Below are positions 37,394 to 46,810 of a DNA stretch of 64,000 nt, piece after piece. The DNA comes from Massilia violaceinigra (GTDB lineage Bacteria > Pseudomonadota > Gammaproteobacteria > Burkholderiales > Burkholderiaceae_D), in NCBI RefSeq assembly GCF_002752675.1, contig NZ_CP024608.1, forward strand, positions 3,286,001-3,350,000. The letters are read 5' to 3'. Made by a program: the position numbers and the translations under genes. The notes under the pieces were generated by a model. That model was not told the DNA's origin. It made no database searches and saw only the letters and a program-made list of their open reading frames with translations. Each line of letters opens with the position of its first letter. The stretch's first letter is position 1.

Positions 37394-37571
37394 GGAGACT
37401 CTTCCGACAGCTGACAAGGGTGGATGTGAGCGGCGATGTTAACACATGAACATCATGCGGCATCGATCGGATGCCATGGCACAAAGTTGAATCCGAAATC
37501 ATGCGGCGGCCGAATAAGGGATGAGACCGCCGTTTTTTTCATCGCTTTCCCATTTCATCACAGGCCTGCCC

Positions 37572-39602
37572 ATGCACGATTACCGACTTGTACGCCATCC
37601 TTTGAGCGCCTTGCTGCTGGGCGCCTCGGCCCTGGTCCACGCCGACGAGGCGGCCGAACCGCTGCCGCAAGTGGTGGTGGCCGCCTCGCGCGTGAGCCAG
37701 CTCGGCGTGGCCGATTCCGCCAATGCCGGCCTGGTCACCCAGCAGCAGCTGGCGGCGCGCTCGGTGTACCGTCCCGGCGAACTGCTGGAAGCCACCCCCG
37801 GGCTGATCGTCAGCCAGCACAGCGGCGAAGGCAAGGCCAACCAGTTTTACCTGCGCGGCTTTAACCTCGACCACGGCACCGACTTGCGCACCACGGTGGA
37901 CGGCATGCTGGTCAACCAGCGCAGCCACGCCCACGGGCAGGGCTGGACCGACCTGAACTTCCTGATTCCCGAACTGGCCAACCGCCTCGAATACCGCAAG
38001 GGCCCGTACTACGCCGACGAAGGCGACTTCGCCGCCGCCGGCGCGCTGGCGGTACGTTACGCCGACACCCTGCCGGAAGGCATCGCCAGCCTGGGCCTGG
38101 GCCAGAACGGCTACCGGCGCGCGCTGCTGGCCGATTCGCCGGCGCTCGGCAAGGGTAAGCTGCTGTACGCGCTGGAATCGTTCCATAACGATGGGCCGTT
38201 CACTCGCGGCGACGATTACAACAAGGTCAACGGCGTGCTGCGCTTCAGCCAGGGCGACGCGGCCAATGGCTTGAACCTCACGGCCATGGCCTACCGGGCG
38301 CGCTGGAACGCGAGCGACCAGATTCCCCGGCGCGCGCTCGCCGATGGCCGCCTGGGCCGCTTCGACACGGTCGACGCCAGCGACGGCGGCAGCGCGCGCC
38401 GCTACAGCCTGTCCGGCGGCTGGCACGCCGCGTCGCAGGCGGGCGTGACGAAGGTGAATGCGTCGGTGGTGGCGAACCGGCTGGAGCTGTACTCGAACTT
38501 CACCTATTTTCTGGACGACCCGGTCAACGGCGACCAGTTCAGCCAGCCGGACCGGCGCGTCACCAGCGCCGTGAACGCCGAGCACCGCTGGGGCAGCCAC
38601 CGGGTCGGCTTCCAGTTCCAGAACGACAATATCCACAACGGCCTGTACGACACCGTGGCGCGCCGGCGCCGTACCACCACGCGCGAGGATCACATCGTCG
38701 AAACCAGCGCCGCCGTGTTTTACGACAACAGCACGCGCTGGACGCCCATGGTCCGCTCGGTGGCCGGGGTGCGCGTCGACCACTACCGTTTCGATGTCGA
38801 CAGCATCCTGCTTGAAAACAGCGGCCGCGCCAGCGCCAACCGCGCGAGTCCCACCCTGAGCCTGATTTTTGGCCCGTGGCGCCAGACCGAGCTGTACCTG
38901 AACGCCGGCACCGGCTTTCACAGCAACGATGCGCGCGGCACGACGATCCGCACCGACCCGAAAAGCGGCGAACCGACCGACCGGGTGACGCCGCTGGTCA
39001 AGGCGCGCGGCTATGAAGTGGGCCTGCGCAGCGAAGCGCTGCCCGGCTTGCAAAGTTCGCTGTCGCTGTACCGGCTCGATTTCGATTCGGAACTGGTGTT
39101 CGTGGGTGACGCGGGGACCACCGAGGCGGGCCGGCCGAGCCGCCGCAGCGGCGTCGAGTTTTCCAATTACTACAAGCCCAACGACTGGATGAGCATCGAT
39201 GCCGATGTGGCGTTCGCGCGCGCGCGCTTTCGCAATGCCGATGCGGCCGGACGGCGCATTCCCGGCGCGGTCGAAGGCGTGGCCTCGCTGGCACTGGCGC
39301 TCGACAATCTCGGTCCGTGGTTCGGGGCGTTGCAGCTGCGCTATTTCGGTCCGCGTCCGCTGATCGAAGACAACGGCGTGCGCTCGCGTTCGACGACCAC
39401 CTTGAACGGGCGCATCGGCTACAAGCTGGGCAAGCGTCTCAAGCTGGAACTGGAAGGCTTCAATCTCGCCAACCGGCGCAGTTCGGCGATCGACTATTTC
39501 TATGAATCGCGCCTGGAAGGGGAGGCCGAGCCGGTCGAGGACGTCCATTTTCACCCGACCGAATCGCGCTCGTTCAGGCTGACGCTGAGTTCATCGTTTT
39601 GA
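37572..39602 (+). CDS. TonB-dependent outer-membrane receptor
   Basis: 676 residues from the ATG at 37572, which yields a signal peptide (LSALLLGASALVHA); a longer form would add 17 residues ahead of it. The plug domain is visible (PLPQVVVAASRV as TonB-box-like region, GELLEATPGLIVSQHSGEG, YLRGFNLDHGTDLRTTVDGM), followed by a beta-barrel ending in the aromatic C-terminal signature LTLSSSF. It would import a siderophore, heme or another large ligand using TonB energy. The heme oxygenase directly downstream, 38 bp away, makes a heme-related ligand plausible, but no FRAP/NPDL heme-receptor box was seen. Confidence 0.92.
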   Translation: MHDYRLVRHPLSALLLGASALVHADEAAEPLPQVVVAASRVSQLGVADSANAGLVTQQQLAARSVYRPGELLEATPGLIVSQHSGEGKANQFYLRGFNLDHGTDLRTTVDGMLVNQRSHAHGQGWTDLNFLIPELANRLEYRKGPYYADEGDFAAAGALAVRYADTLPEGIASLGLGQNGYRRALLADSPALGKGKLLYALESFHNDGPFTRGDDYNKVNGVLRFSQGDAANGLNLTAMAYRARWNASDQIPRRALADGRLGRFDTVDASDGGSARRYSLSGGWHAASQAGVTKVNASVVANRLELYSNFTYFLDDPVNGDQFSQPDRRVTSAVNAEHRWGSHRVGFQFQNDNIHNGLYDTVARRRRTTTREDHIVETSAAVFYDNSTRWTPMVRSVAGVRVDHYRFDVDSILLENSGRASANRASPTLSLIFGPWRQTELYLNAGTGFHSNDARGTTIRTDPKSGEPTDRVTPLVKARGYEVGLRSEALPGLQSSLSLYRLDFDSELVFVGDAGTTEAGRPSRRSGVEFSNYYKPNDWMSIDADVAFARARFRNADAAGRRIPGAVEGVASLALALDNLGPWFGALQLRYFGPRPLIEDNGVRSRSTTTLNGRIGYKLGKRLKLELEGFNLANRRSSAIDYFYESRLEGEAEPVEDVHFHPTESRSFRLTLSSSF

Positions 39603-39640
39603 GGCGTGCGGAGCAACAAGGCTGATAGACTGTGATGCGA

Positions 39641-40253
39641 ATGCCTTACAGAACAGGAATTATCTATCAATCAACATCCCAACCGTGCGCAGGCCGATGC
39701 GCTGAGCGCCCTGCGCATTGCCACAGCCGACCGCCACGCCGTGCTCGACGCCGGCATGCCGCTGGCCCAGCCGGACGCCGGCTTGCAGCACTACAGCGAC
39801 CATCTGCACATGTTGCGGCGCTGGTTGTCTCCCTTGGAAGCCTGGCTGGCGAATTACAGCGACGGTCCGCAGGGTGAGCCCGGCTTGCCGGCGGTGGCGC
39901 GGGTTGCGCTGATCGACGCCGATCTGGCCGATCCGGCGCTGCATGGGGTGCATGCGGATACGCGGGCCGAGGACGATACGGTGTGGCCGATTGGTGCAAG
40001 CGCGGCGTACCGCTGGGGTGTGACGTATGTGATCGAGGGTTCGCAACTGGGCGGGGCGGTGCTGTATCAGCGCCTGGCGGGGCCGCTGGCGCCGCATCCG
40101 CTGCGTTATCTGCGCAGTGGCGCGGAGGGGCCGGGTCCGCGCTGGCGCAGCTTCATGCTGGCGCTGCGCGAGGGGGTGAAAAGCGAAGGGGAGATTGCCG
40201 ATGCGTGCAGGGGAGCGTGCGATGCGTTTGACCGGATTTTGGCGATGAGGTAG
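39641..40253 (+). CDS. Biliverdin-producing heme oxygenase with problematic start
   Basis: The downstream frame encodes a bacterial heme oxygenase: LSALRIATADRHAVLDAGMP (the His, codon 39735-39737, is the likely heme ligand), then WPIGASAAYRWGVTYVIEGS and QLGGAVLYQRL. The enzyme opens heme to biliverdin, CO and iron. The only usual start in this frame, GTG 39741, would remove the His. The frame is open back to 39636 but has no ATG, GTG or TTG there. An ATG at 39641 enters the frame if one C of ATGCCTTACAG is dropped, giving a start MLTEQELS. So this is a frameshift, a rare start codon or a sequence error. Confidence 0.75.
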
Positions 40254-40304
40254 GGAATAGCACCTGTCGCTAGCCTTGAAACCGTAATTCCCACCGCACT
40301 AAAA

Positions 40305-40407
40305 ACCGTCATTCCCGCGCGGGAATCCAATTCCGTAGCGCAGTCACAGGCGGCTCGAGGAACTTGGATTCCCGCCGAGTGCCGCCTTGGCGCGGGAATG
40401 ACGGTTT
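40305..40407. repeat. Palindromic REP-like unit 2
   Basis: Arms ACCGTCATTCCCGCGCGGGA (left) and the inverted GCGCGGGAATGACGGT (right) flank a centre of about 60 bp sharing GCAGTCACAGGCGGCTCGA-like sequence with unit 1. It lies between the convergent heme oxygenase and spoT genes. Its right arm is interrupted by extra bases compared with the other units. Confidence 0.75.
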
Positions 40408-40437
40408 GGGGGATAGCGAAAAGGTTAGCGGAGAAAA

Positions 40438-42687
40438 TTAATTCCGCTCGCGTTCCACCCTGGTCACGCCCATCACGCGCCGCAGATTCCTGATCAGATG
40501 CGCCAGATGCACGCGGTCCTTGATCTGAATCGTAAACCGCAACTGCGTCATGACGTGTTCTTCATCCTCGTCCATTCCCACATACGAAATGTTCGCATCC
40601 GATTCGCCAATCTCGGCGGCCACGCGCGCCAGAATGCCTTTTTCATTATTAATCAGCAGCCTGATCCGGCAGTCGAAGCGGCGATTCAATTCTCCGCCCC
40701 ACTGCACGGCGATCCAGCGGTCCGGTTCCTTGCCGCGCAGCCGCTTGGCGCCGGCGCAATCGCTGGTGTGCACGATCAATCCCTGATCGCGCCGCAGCTG
40801 TCCGATGATCTGGTCGCCCGGAATCGGCAAACAGCACGGCGCCAGCTGCACCGACACGCCTTCGCTGCCATAAATCGTGACCGGATCGAGTTCGCCCGGC
40901 GTCGCATTCGGATTGGCCGGCAAACTCACCAGATCGTCATCGACCAGGCCGAAAATATGCCGCGCCACCAGTGCCGCCATGCGCTTGCCGATGCCGATGT
41001 CCGCATACAGCTCATCCATCGACTTGGCCGACGATTCATTGAGCAGCTTCTCGACCGTCGGCTCCGGCAGATCGGGCTGGATATTGAGTGCCGTCAATGC
41101 CTGCGCCAGCAACTCGCGGCCCAGTTCGACCGACTCGTTCAGGTTGATGGTGCGCAGATGATGGCGGATCGCCGAACGCGCCTTGCCGGTGCGTACGAAC
41201 GCCAGCCACGTCGGGCTCGGCCGTGAATCGGGATTGGTGACGATCTCGACAATGTCACCATTGCGCAACTCGGTGCGCAGCGACGCCGCTTCGTTGTTGA
41301 TCTTGACCGACACCGTATGGTCGCCGATGCCGGTGTGAATCGTGTACGCAAAATCGAGCGCCGTGGCGCCGCGCGGCAGGGCGATGATCTTCGATTTCGG
41401 CGTGAACACGTACACCGAGTCGGGGAACAGGTCGACCTTGACGTGCTCCAGGAACTCGGCCGAGTCACCGGTCTGCTGCTGGATGTCGAGCAGCGACTGC
41501 AGCCAGGCGTGGGTCTTTTGCTGCAGGTCCGACAGGTTCGACTCGCCATTCTTGTACAGCCAGTGCGCGGCCACGCCGGATTCGGCGGTGCGGTGCATTT
41601 CCTGGGTGCGGATCTGGAACTCGACCGGCGTGCCGTACGGGCCGATCAAGGTCGTGTGCAGCGACTGGTAGCCGTTGAGCTTGCGGATCGCGATGTAATC
41701 CTTGAACTTGCCCGGCATCGGCTTGTACAGGCCGTGCAGGGTGCCCAGCGCCACGTAGCAATTGGCGAAGCTGTCGACCACCACTCGGAAACCGTACACA
41801 TCGAGCACCTGCGAGAACGACAGATGCTTGCTGCGCATCTTTTTATAGATGCCGTACAGGGTTTTTTCGCGCCCGTAGACTTCGGCCGGCAGCTCGGCGA
41901 TGGCGAGGGTGTTCTTGACCGATTCGAGGATCTTCTTGACCACTTCGCGCCTGTTGCCGCGCGCCGCCTTGACGGCCTTGGACAGGGTGCGGTAGCGCAC
42001 CGGATACAGGTGCGAAAACGCCAGGTCTTGCAGTTCCCGGTAAATATTGTTCAGGCCCAGGCGGTGCGCGATCGGCACGTACACTTCCATGGTTTCGGAA
42101 GCGATGCGGCGTTTCTTGGCCGGCGTCATGTGCTCGAGCGTGCGCATATTGTGCAGACGGTCGGCCAGCTTGATGAGAATGACGCGCACGTCCGACGCCA
42201 TGGCCAGCAGCATCTTGCGGAAGTTTTCCGCCTGCGCTTCGATCAGGGTCTGGAATTCGATTTTTTCGAGCTTCGACAGGCCGTCGACGAGGCTGGCGAC
42301 GGGGGCGCCGAAGCGCTCGATCAGCTCATCCTTCTTGACGTCCTGGTCTTCCATTACATCGTGCAGCAGCGCGGCCATGATGGCCTGGGCGTCGAGCTTC
42401 CAGTCGGCGCAGATTTCGGCGACGGCGATGGGATGGGAAATATACGGTTCGCCCGACTTGCGGACTTGTCCAAGGTGCATCTCGTCGGAAAAACGATACG
42501 CTTCCTTGACCTTTTTCAGTTCGGAGGCAGTGAGGTAATCGGTCAGCTTGGCCGACAGCTGGGAGACCGATGCCACGCCCGGGGCGGGAGTAGCAGGGAC
42601 CGCGGCTTCTTGCGCCTTGGTGGCGGCGCGCGAAGACCGGGTCTTGGGTGTGCCTGAAAGTGTCGTATCCGGAGGAGTCAGATTCAT
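40438..42687 (-). CDS. spoT: Bifunctional (p)ppGpp synthase/hydrolase
   Basis: 749 residues from the ATG at 42687; a TTG four codons earlier is possible. It controls the stringent alarmone. The N-terminal HD hydrolase domain is intact (SHPIAVAEI, LLHDVMEDQ, KLADRLHNMRTLEHM), as is the synthetase domain (YGREKTLYGIYKKM, NGYQSLHTTLIGPYG). TGS (about 400-460, VYVFTPKSKIIALPRGATAL), a Cys-rich helical region and a C-terminal ACT domain (LLINNEKGILARVAAEIGES) follow. It is the last gene of yicC-gmk-rpoZ-spoT, the order typical of proteobacteria. Confidence 0.96.
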   Translation of the reverse strand: MNLTPPDTTLSGTPKTRSSRAATKAQEAAVPATPAPGVASVSQLSAKLTDYLTASELKKVKEAYRFSDEMHLGQVRKSGEPYISHPIAVAEICADWKLDAQAIMAALLHDVMEDQDVKKDELIERFGAPVASLVDGLSKLEKIEFQTLIEAQAENFRKMLLAMASDVRVILIKLADRLHNMRTLEHMTPAKKRRIASETMEVYVPIAHRLGLNNIYRELQDLAFSHLYPVRYRTLSKAVKAARGNRREVVKKILESVKNTLAIAELPAEVYGREKTLYGIYKKMRSKHLSFSQVLDVYGFRVVVDSFANCYVALGTLHGLYKPMPGKFKDYIAIRKLNGYQSLHTTLIGPYGTPVEFQIRTQEMHRTAESGVAAHWLYKNGESNLSDLQQKTHAWLQSLLDIQQQTGDSAEFLEHVKVDLFPDSVYVFTPKSKIIALPRGATALDFAYTIHTGIGDHTVSVKINNEAASLRTELRNGDIVEIVTNPDSRPSPTWLAFVRTGKARSAIRHHLRTINLNESVELGRELLAQALTALNIQPDLPEPTVEKLLNESSAKSMDELYADIGIGKRMAALVARHIFGLVDDDLVSLPANPNATPGELDPVTIYGSEGVSVQLAPCCLPIPGDQIIGQLRRDQGLIVHTSDCAGAKRLRGKEPDRWIAVQWGGELNRRFDCRIRLLINNEKGILARVAAEIGESDANISYVGMDEDEEHVMTQLRFTIQIKDRVHLAHLIRNLRRVMGVTRVERERN

Positions 42688-42764
42688 ACGCAAAGTCAAT
42701 CAGCCGAAATGTGAAAAAAGAAAATCAGGATGGCTTGTTGACACCGTTCGGGCACGAAACACAC

Positions 42765-42968
42765 TTACATCGGAACCTTTTTCAGCATCTCGATACCGAC
42801 CTTGCCGGCTGCGATTTCACGCAGGGCGACGACGGTTGGCTTGTCCTTGGCTTCGACCTTAGGAGTGTGGCCTTGCAACAACTGACGCGCGCGATAGGTC
42901 GCGGCCAGGGTCAGCTGAAAGCGGTTAGGGATGTGCTTCAAGCAATCTTCAATGGTAATGCGGGCCAT
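42765..42968 (-). CDS. rpoZ: DNA-directed RNA polymerase omega subunit
   Basis: 67 residues. Omega helps the beta-prime subunit fold and join the core enzyme. The family sequence is plain: [20 protein letters not shown], then [12 protein letters not shown] and [13 protein letters not shown]. It lies 32 bp after gmk and 77 bp before spoT, and is part of the binding site for ppGpp in other proteobacteria, in keeping with the neighbour. Confidence 0.96.
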   Translation of the reverse strand: MARITIEDCLKHIPNRFQLTLAATYRARQLLQGHTPKVEAKDKPTVVALREIAAGKVGIEMLKKVPM

Positions 42969-43000
42969 GTAATTTCCTCAATATGACGGTGTGTGCCGTG

Positions 43001-43648
43001 TCACGATTGTTGCGCATGGATACCCAGTTGGGCAAATAGCGAGGCGTTACGCGCAGCTTGTTGTGCAAAACGGCTGCGTGTCGCTCTGACAATCGCGCTC
43101 ATCTCTGACAAGGCGACGTTGAACTCTTCATTGATAATAACATACTCGAACTCCGGAGCGTGAGCGATCTCGCCCCCGGCGGCCAGCAGACGGCGCGTGA
43201 TCACGTTCGGTTCATCCTGGCCGCGCTTGTACAGGCGCTCTTCGAGGGCGGCGATCGAGGGCGGCAAAATGAAGATGCCGGCGGCGTCGGGAAACTGCTT
43301 GCGCACCTGGCGCGCGCCCTGCCAGTCGATCTCGAGCAGGATGTCAGTGCCGGTTTTCATTTCCTTTTCGACCATCAGGCGCGAGGTGCCGTAGTAATTA
43401 CCGTGCACTTCCGCCCATTCGAGGAATTCCTCGCGGCCGGCGCGCTCGACGAAGTCGTCGGCGGTGGTGAAGTGGTACTCGCGGCCATCCTGTTCGCCAG
43501 GGCGGGGAGGGCGCGTGGTGGTCGAGATCGACAGCTTGATGCCCGGTTCCTGCGCCAGCAGGGCGTTGACCAGGGTTGACTTGCCTGCGCCGGAAGGCGC
43601 GGCGACGACGAACAGGCTGCCTGAAAAACCATTGATTGGAGAGGGCAT
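43001..43648 (-). CDS. gmk: Guanylate kinase
   Basis: 215 residues. It phosphorylates GMP to GDP with ATP. The P-loop [13 protein letters not shown], the GMP-binding region [19 protein letters not shown] and the lid segment [15 protein letters not shown] are all present. Length is usual for the family. It is followed by rpoZ after 32 bp; the 208-bp gap to the upstream yicC contains a REP-like palindrome. Confidence 0.96.
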   Translation of the reverse strand: MPSPINGFSGSLFVVAAPSGAGKSTLVNALLAQEPGIKLSISTTTRPPRPGEQDGREYHFTTADDFVERAGREEFLEWAEVHGNYYGTSRLMVEKEMKTGTDILLEIDWQGARQVRKQFPDAAGIFILPPSIAALEERLYKRGQDEPNVITRRLLAAGGEIAHAPEFEYVIINEEFNVALSEMSAIVRATRSRFAQQAARNASLFAQLGIHAQQS

Positions 43649-43739
43649 GGGTGTCTTTCTCGGGTACGGGTTGGTGCGTTATTGCGGTTAAAAACGATAA
43701 AAATACAGGCTGCGCGTGTTCGTTGCGCCGCCCCCAAAA

Positions 43740-43830
43740 CGTCGTTCCCGCGAAGGCGGGAACCCAAGCTCGGTGCTGGCGCTGATACGCGTGCGAACGA
43801 ACTTGGGTTCCCGCCTGCGCGGGAACGACG
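43740..43830. repeat. Palindromic REP-like unit 3, inside the yicC-gmk gap
   Basis: CGTCGTTCCCGCGAAGGCGG with GGGAACCCAAG on the left is mirrored by CTTGGGTTCCCGCC and GCGCGGGAACGACG on the right. It is the only unit here that lies between two genes in the same direction, so a yicC-gmk transcript would contain its hairpins. Confidence 0.8.
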
Positions 43831-43856
43831 AGCTAAGGGGCGAAATGAGGGTAGCG

Positions 43857-44759
43857 CTACTCCAGATTCTGCACCTGCTCCCGCATCTGTTCGATCAACA
43901 GCTTCAGTTCCATCGACGCATCGGCCAGTTCCTTCACCGACGCCTTGGCGCCCAGCGTATTGGCTTCGCGGTTCAACTCCTGCATCATGAAATCGAGCCG
44001 CTTGCCGACCTGGCCACCTTTTTTGAGGATATGCCGCGTCTCGGTCAAGTGCGCGGACAGGCGCGAGAGCTCTTCCGACACATCGATCCGAATTCCGTAC
44101 AAGGTCACTTCCTGGCGAATCCGCTCGAACGCTTCCTGGCGCGTCAGGGTCGACGGCGTGCCGTGCCCGGCCAGCCCCAATGCATCCTGCATCCGCTCGA
44201 CCGCCTTTTGCTGGAATTGCGCGATCACCTGCGGAATGAGCGGCGTGATGCGCTTGACAATCACGTCCATCGCATCGATGCGTGAAATCAGCATCGCCTC
44301 CAGGGCCGCGCCTTCGCGCCGGCGGCTGTCGACAAACGCCGCCACGGTGGTGGCCGTGAGCGCGGCCACGTCGGCCTGCAGCGACTCCTGGCCGACCTGG
44401 GCTTCCTCGATCACGCCGGGCCAACGCAGCAGCTCGGCCACCGTCATCAGCGGCGCCGACACGAAATGCTTGGTCACTTCGGTCTGCAAGCGCGCCAGAT
44501 CGGCCAGCAGGGACGCATTGAGTGCTTGCGAACCGCCGGCGACCTTGCGCCCGAAACTCAGGCGTGCCTCGACCTTGCCGCGCGTGATGGCGGCCATGAT
44601 CGCGGCGCGCAAGTCCGGTTCGAGCGCGCGCAACTCATCGTTGATGCGGAACTGCAGATCCAGAAAGCGCGAATTAACGCTCTTGATTTCAATTGTAAGG
44701 GTGCCCGCCGCGCCTTCGCTGGTGGCCACCGCGTAACCTGTCATGCTAGAAATGCTCAA
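43857..44759 (-). CDS. yicC: YicC family endoribonuclease-like protein
   Basis: 300 residues. I prefer the TTG at 44759 (reading MSISSMTGYA, with GGGGA upstream) over the internal ATG at 44744, because YicC proteins usually have a few residues before SMTGYA; the ORF stays open further upstream. Conserved parts are the N-terminal EIKSVNSRFLDLQFRI, the central ARLSFGRK, and the C-terminal GKRLDFMMQELNREANTLGA. E. coli YicC has been reported to have ribonuclease activity on small RNAs. It heads the gmk-rpoZ-spoT series. Confidence 0.92.
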   Translation of the reverse strand: MSISSMTGYAVATSEGAAGTLTIEIKSVNSRFLDLQFRINDELRALEPDLRAAIMAAITRGKVEARLSFGRKVAGGSQALNASLLADLARLQTEVTKHFVSAPLMTVAELLRWPGVIEEAQVGQESLQADVAALTATTVAAFVDSRRREGAALEAMLISRIDAMDVIVKRITPLIPQVIAQFQQKAVERMQDALGLAGHGTPSTLTRQEAFERIRQEVTLYGIRIDVSEELSRLSAHLTETRHILKKGGQVGKRLDFMMQELNREANTLGAKASVKELADASMELKLLIEQMREQVQNLE

Positions 44760-44802
44760 TGGAGTCCCCGGTATTTTTATCTTTTCTTTACAAAGCCGTG
44801 AT

Positions 44803-44811
44803 TTATCCACA
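44803..44811 (+). promoter_or_regulatory. Consensus DnaA-box 9-mer
   Basis: TTATCCACA, the perfect DnaA-box sequence, lies in the 82-bp divergent gap between yicC and the kinase gene, in the promoter zone of both. I see no cluster of boxes and no AT-rich unwinding element, so it is not an origin. It may be a DnaA regulatory site or chance. Confidence 0.45.
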
Positions 44812-44841
44812 CAATCGCCGTGTTAAGCAAGGAACACACAG

Positions 44842-45837
44842 ATGGCTGCACAAAATAACGCTCCCCTGCCCGATGGTCTTGAAATTGCCGGATATCGCAT
44901 TGTAAAGAAAATTGCGTCCGGTGGGTTCAGTATTGTATATCTCGCTTATGACGCCGAGGGGAACGCGGTCGCCATTAAAGAGTACCTGCCGAGCTCCCTC
45001 GCTTTGCGGCAACCTGGCGAGCTCGTTCCGGTGATTTCACCTCCCAATCTACCGGTATTTCGCATCGGCCTGAAGTGCTTTTTCGAGGAGGGAAGGGCGC
45101 TTGCGCTGATCTCCCACCCGAACGTGGTGCGGGTGCTGAACTTCTTCCGCGCCAACGATACCGTGTACATGGTGATGGGGTATGAATCGGGCCACTCGCT
45201 GCAGGAACACATCGCCCGGCTCGGCAGCAAGGGCAGCCGCTTGTCGGAAGCCTTCATCCGCCAGATTTTCCTGGGCGTGTGCGGCGGCCTGCGCGAAGTG
45301 CACGCCAACAAGCTGCTGCACCTGGACCTGAAACCGGCCAATATCTACCTGCGCACTGACGGCTCGCCGATTTTGCTCGACTTCGGCGCCGCGCGCCAGA
45401 CCATCAACGCCGATATCCCGAAGCTCACGCCGATGTACACGCCGGGCTTCGCCCCGCCCGATTTGTACTCGAAAACGGCGGCGCTGGGACCATGGTCGGA
45501 TATTTACAGCATCGGCGCCACCATCTTCGCCTGCATGGCGGGAGCGCCGCCGCAGCCGGCCGACCAGCGCAAGACCGAAGACAAGATGCCGGGCTACTAC
45601 GCCAAGCTGGAAGGCAGTTTTTCGCCGGCCTTGATCAACATGGTCAAGAACTGCCTCGACATGGACCCGCTGGCGCGGCCGCAAAGCCTGTTCGCGCTGC
45701 AAAAGGAACTGGCGCTGCCGCCGCCCAAGAAGCCGGAAGCGCCGCGCGGCCTGGAGAAGCTCGGCGGCCAGGTCCGCGGGCTGGTCGACCGCCTGGGTAG
45801 TCTCGGCCGCAAAAAAGTCAACGATAAAAACACCTGA
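44842..45837 (+). CDS. Serine/threonine protein kinase (Hanks type)
   Basis: 331 residues, cytoplasmic, no membrane helix. The kinase core is complete: glycine loop KIASGGFSIVYLAYD, Lys in VAIKEYL, catalytic loop LLHLDLKPANIYL, metal-binding DFGAARQ and the APPE-like GFAPPDLYS. The Arg of the usual HRD motif is replaced by Leu (HLDLKPAN), a non-RD kinase, so activation-loop control may differ. The last 50 residues are Pro/Lys/Gly-rich. An AAGGAA site precedes the ATG. It is followed after 15 bp by a PP2C phosphatase that likely reverses its action. Confidence 0.93.
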   Translation: MAAQNNAPLPDGLEIAGYRIVKKIASGGFSIVYLAYDAEGNAVAIKEYLPSSLALRQPGELVPVISPPNLPVFRIGLKCFFEEGRALALISHPNVVRVLNFFRANDTVYMVMGYESGHSLQEHIARLGSKGSRLSEAFIRQIFLGVCGGLREVHANKLLHLDLKPANIYLRTDGSPILLDFGAARQTINADIPKLTPMYTPGFAPPDLYSKTAALGPWSDIYSIGATIFACMAGAPPQPADQRKTEDKMPGYYAKLEGSFSPALINMVKNCLDMDPLARPQSLFALQKELALPPPKKPEAPRGLEKLGGQVRGLVDRLGSLGRKKVNDKNT

Positions 45838-45852
45838 TCCAGAAAGATATCT

Positions 45853-46803
45853 ATGCAATTTTCCGTTTATCAGGAAAGCCAGCTCGGCGGCCGCAAGGTC
45901 AACCAGGACCGGATGGGATACAGCTTCACGCGCGACGCGCTGCTGCTGGTCCTGGCCGACGGCATGGGCGGCCACCTGCGTGGTGAAATGGCCGCGGCCA
46001 TCACGCTGCAAACCATGTCGAGCATGTTCCAGCAGCACGCCACGCCGTACGTCAGGAAGCCCGAACGCTTCCTCGAAGAGGCGTTCCTCGAAGCGCACGA
46101 CGAGATTCACCGCTACCGCATCGCAAACAACATGCCCGACACGCCGCGCACCACGGTGGTGGCCTGCCTGATCCAGCACAACACGGCGATCTGGGCCCAC
46201 TGCGGCGACTCGCGCCTGTACTGGCTGCGCCGCGGGCAGATCCTGGGACGCACGCGCGACCACTCGCACATCGAGCACCTGATCGCCCAGGGCCTGGCCG
46301 ATCCGGCCGAGCGCGCGACTCACCCGGACCGCAACAAGCTATATAACTGCATCGGCGCCAGTTCGCTGCCGAAGATCGAAGTGTCGCGCCAGGTCAGCCT
46401 GCTGACCGGCGACGTGGTCATGCTGTGTTCCGACGGCTTGTGGTCGATGCTGCCGGACGAGGAAATCGTCCATCGCCTTTCGACCCAGACCATCGTGCGC
46501 GCCATTCCCGACATGATCAGCACCGCCATCACCATCGGCGGCGAGACCTGCGACAACACGACCGCGCTGGCGATCATGTGGCAAGGTTCGCCGGAAGTGG
46601 AAACGGCGGGCGTGAACACGGACGGCAGCGCCGCGGTGATTTCGACCATGATGCTGCCCGAGAACCTGGTCAGCACCACGATCCTGAGCGCCCCGGAGCC
46701 GGAGCAGCCGCTCGAAATCGACGCCTTCAACGACGACGAGATCGAAAAAGCGATCGCCGAGATCCGCGACGCCATCGAAAAATCATCCCAAGTTTTGAAA
46801 TAA
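45853..46803 (+). CDS. PP2C-family protein serine/threonine phosphatase
   Basis: 316 residues. The PP2C metal-binding motifs are visible: [66 protein letters not shown] and [10 protein letters not shown]. It has no membrane segment. The C-terminal 75 residues are an extra acidic tail beyond the phosphatase core. With the kinase upstream it forms a phosphorylation switch; it is followed by rph after 7 bp, so all three are probably one operon. Confidence 0.94.
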   Translation: MQFSVYQESQLGGRKVNQDRMGYSFTRDALLLVLADGMGGHLRGEMAAAITLQTMSSMFQQHATPYVRKPERFLEEAFLEAHDEIHRYRIANNMPDTPRTTVVACLIQHNTAIWAHCGDSRLYWLRRGQILGRTRDHSHIEHLIAQGLADPAERATHPDRNKLYNCIGASSLPKIEVSRQVSLLTGDVVMLCSDGLWSMLPDEEIVHRLSTQTIVRAIPDMISTAITIGGETCDNTTALAIMWQGSPEVETAGVNTDGSAAVISTMMLPENLVSTTILSAPEPEQPLEIDAFNDDEIEKAIAEIRDAIEKSSQVLK

Positions 46804-46810
46804 GGTTTGT

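Noticed and set aside
37539..39554. 671-residue open frame antisense to the TonB-dependent receptor
   Set aside because: Unusual composition and no domain; the plus-strand receptor is clear.
44803..44811. Replication origin at the DnaA box
   Set aside because: A single box without a box cluster, an AT-rich unwinding region, dnaA or dnaN.
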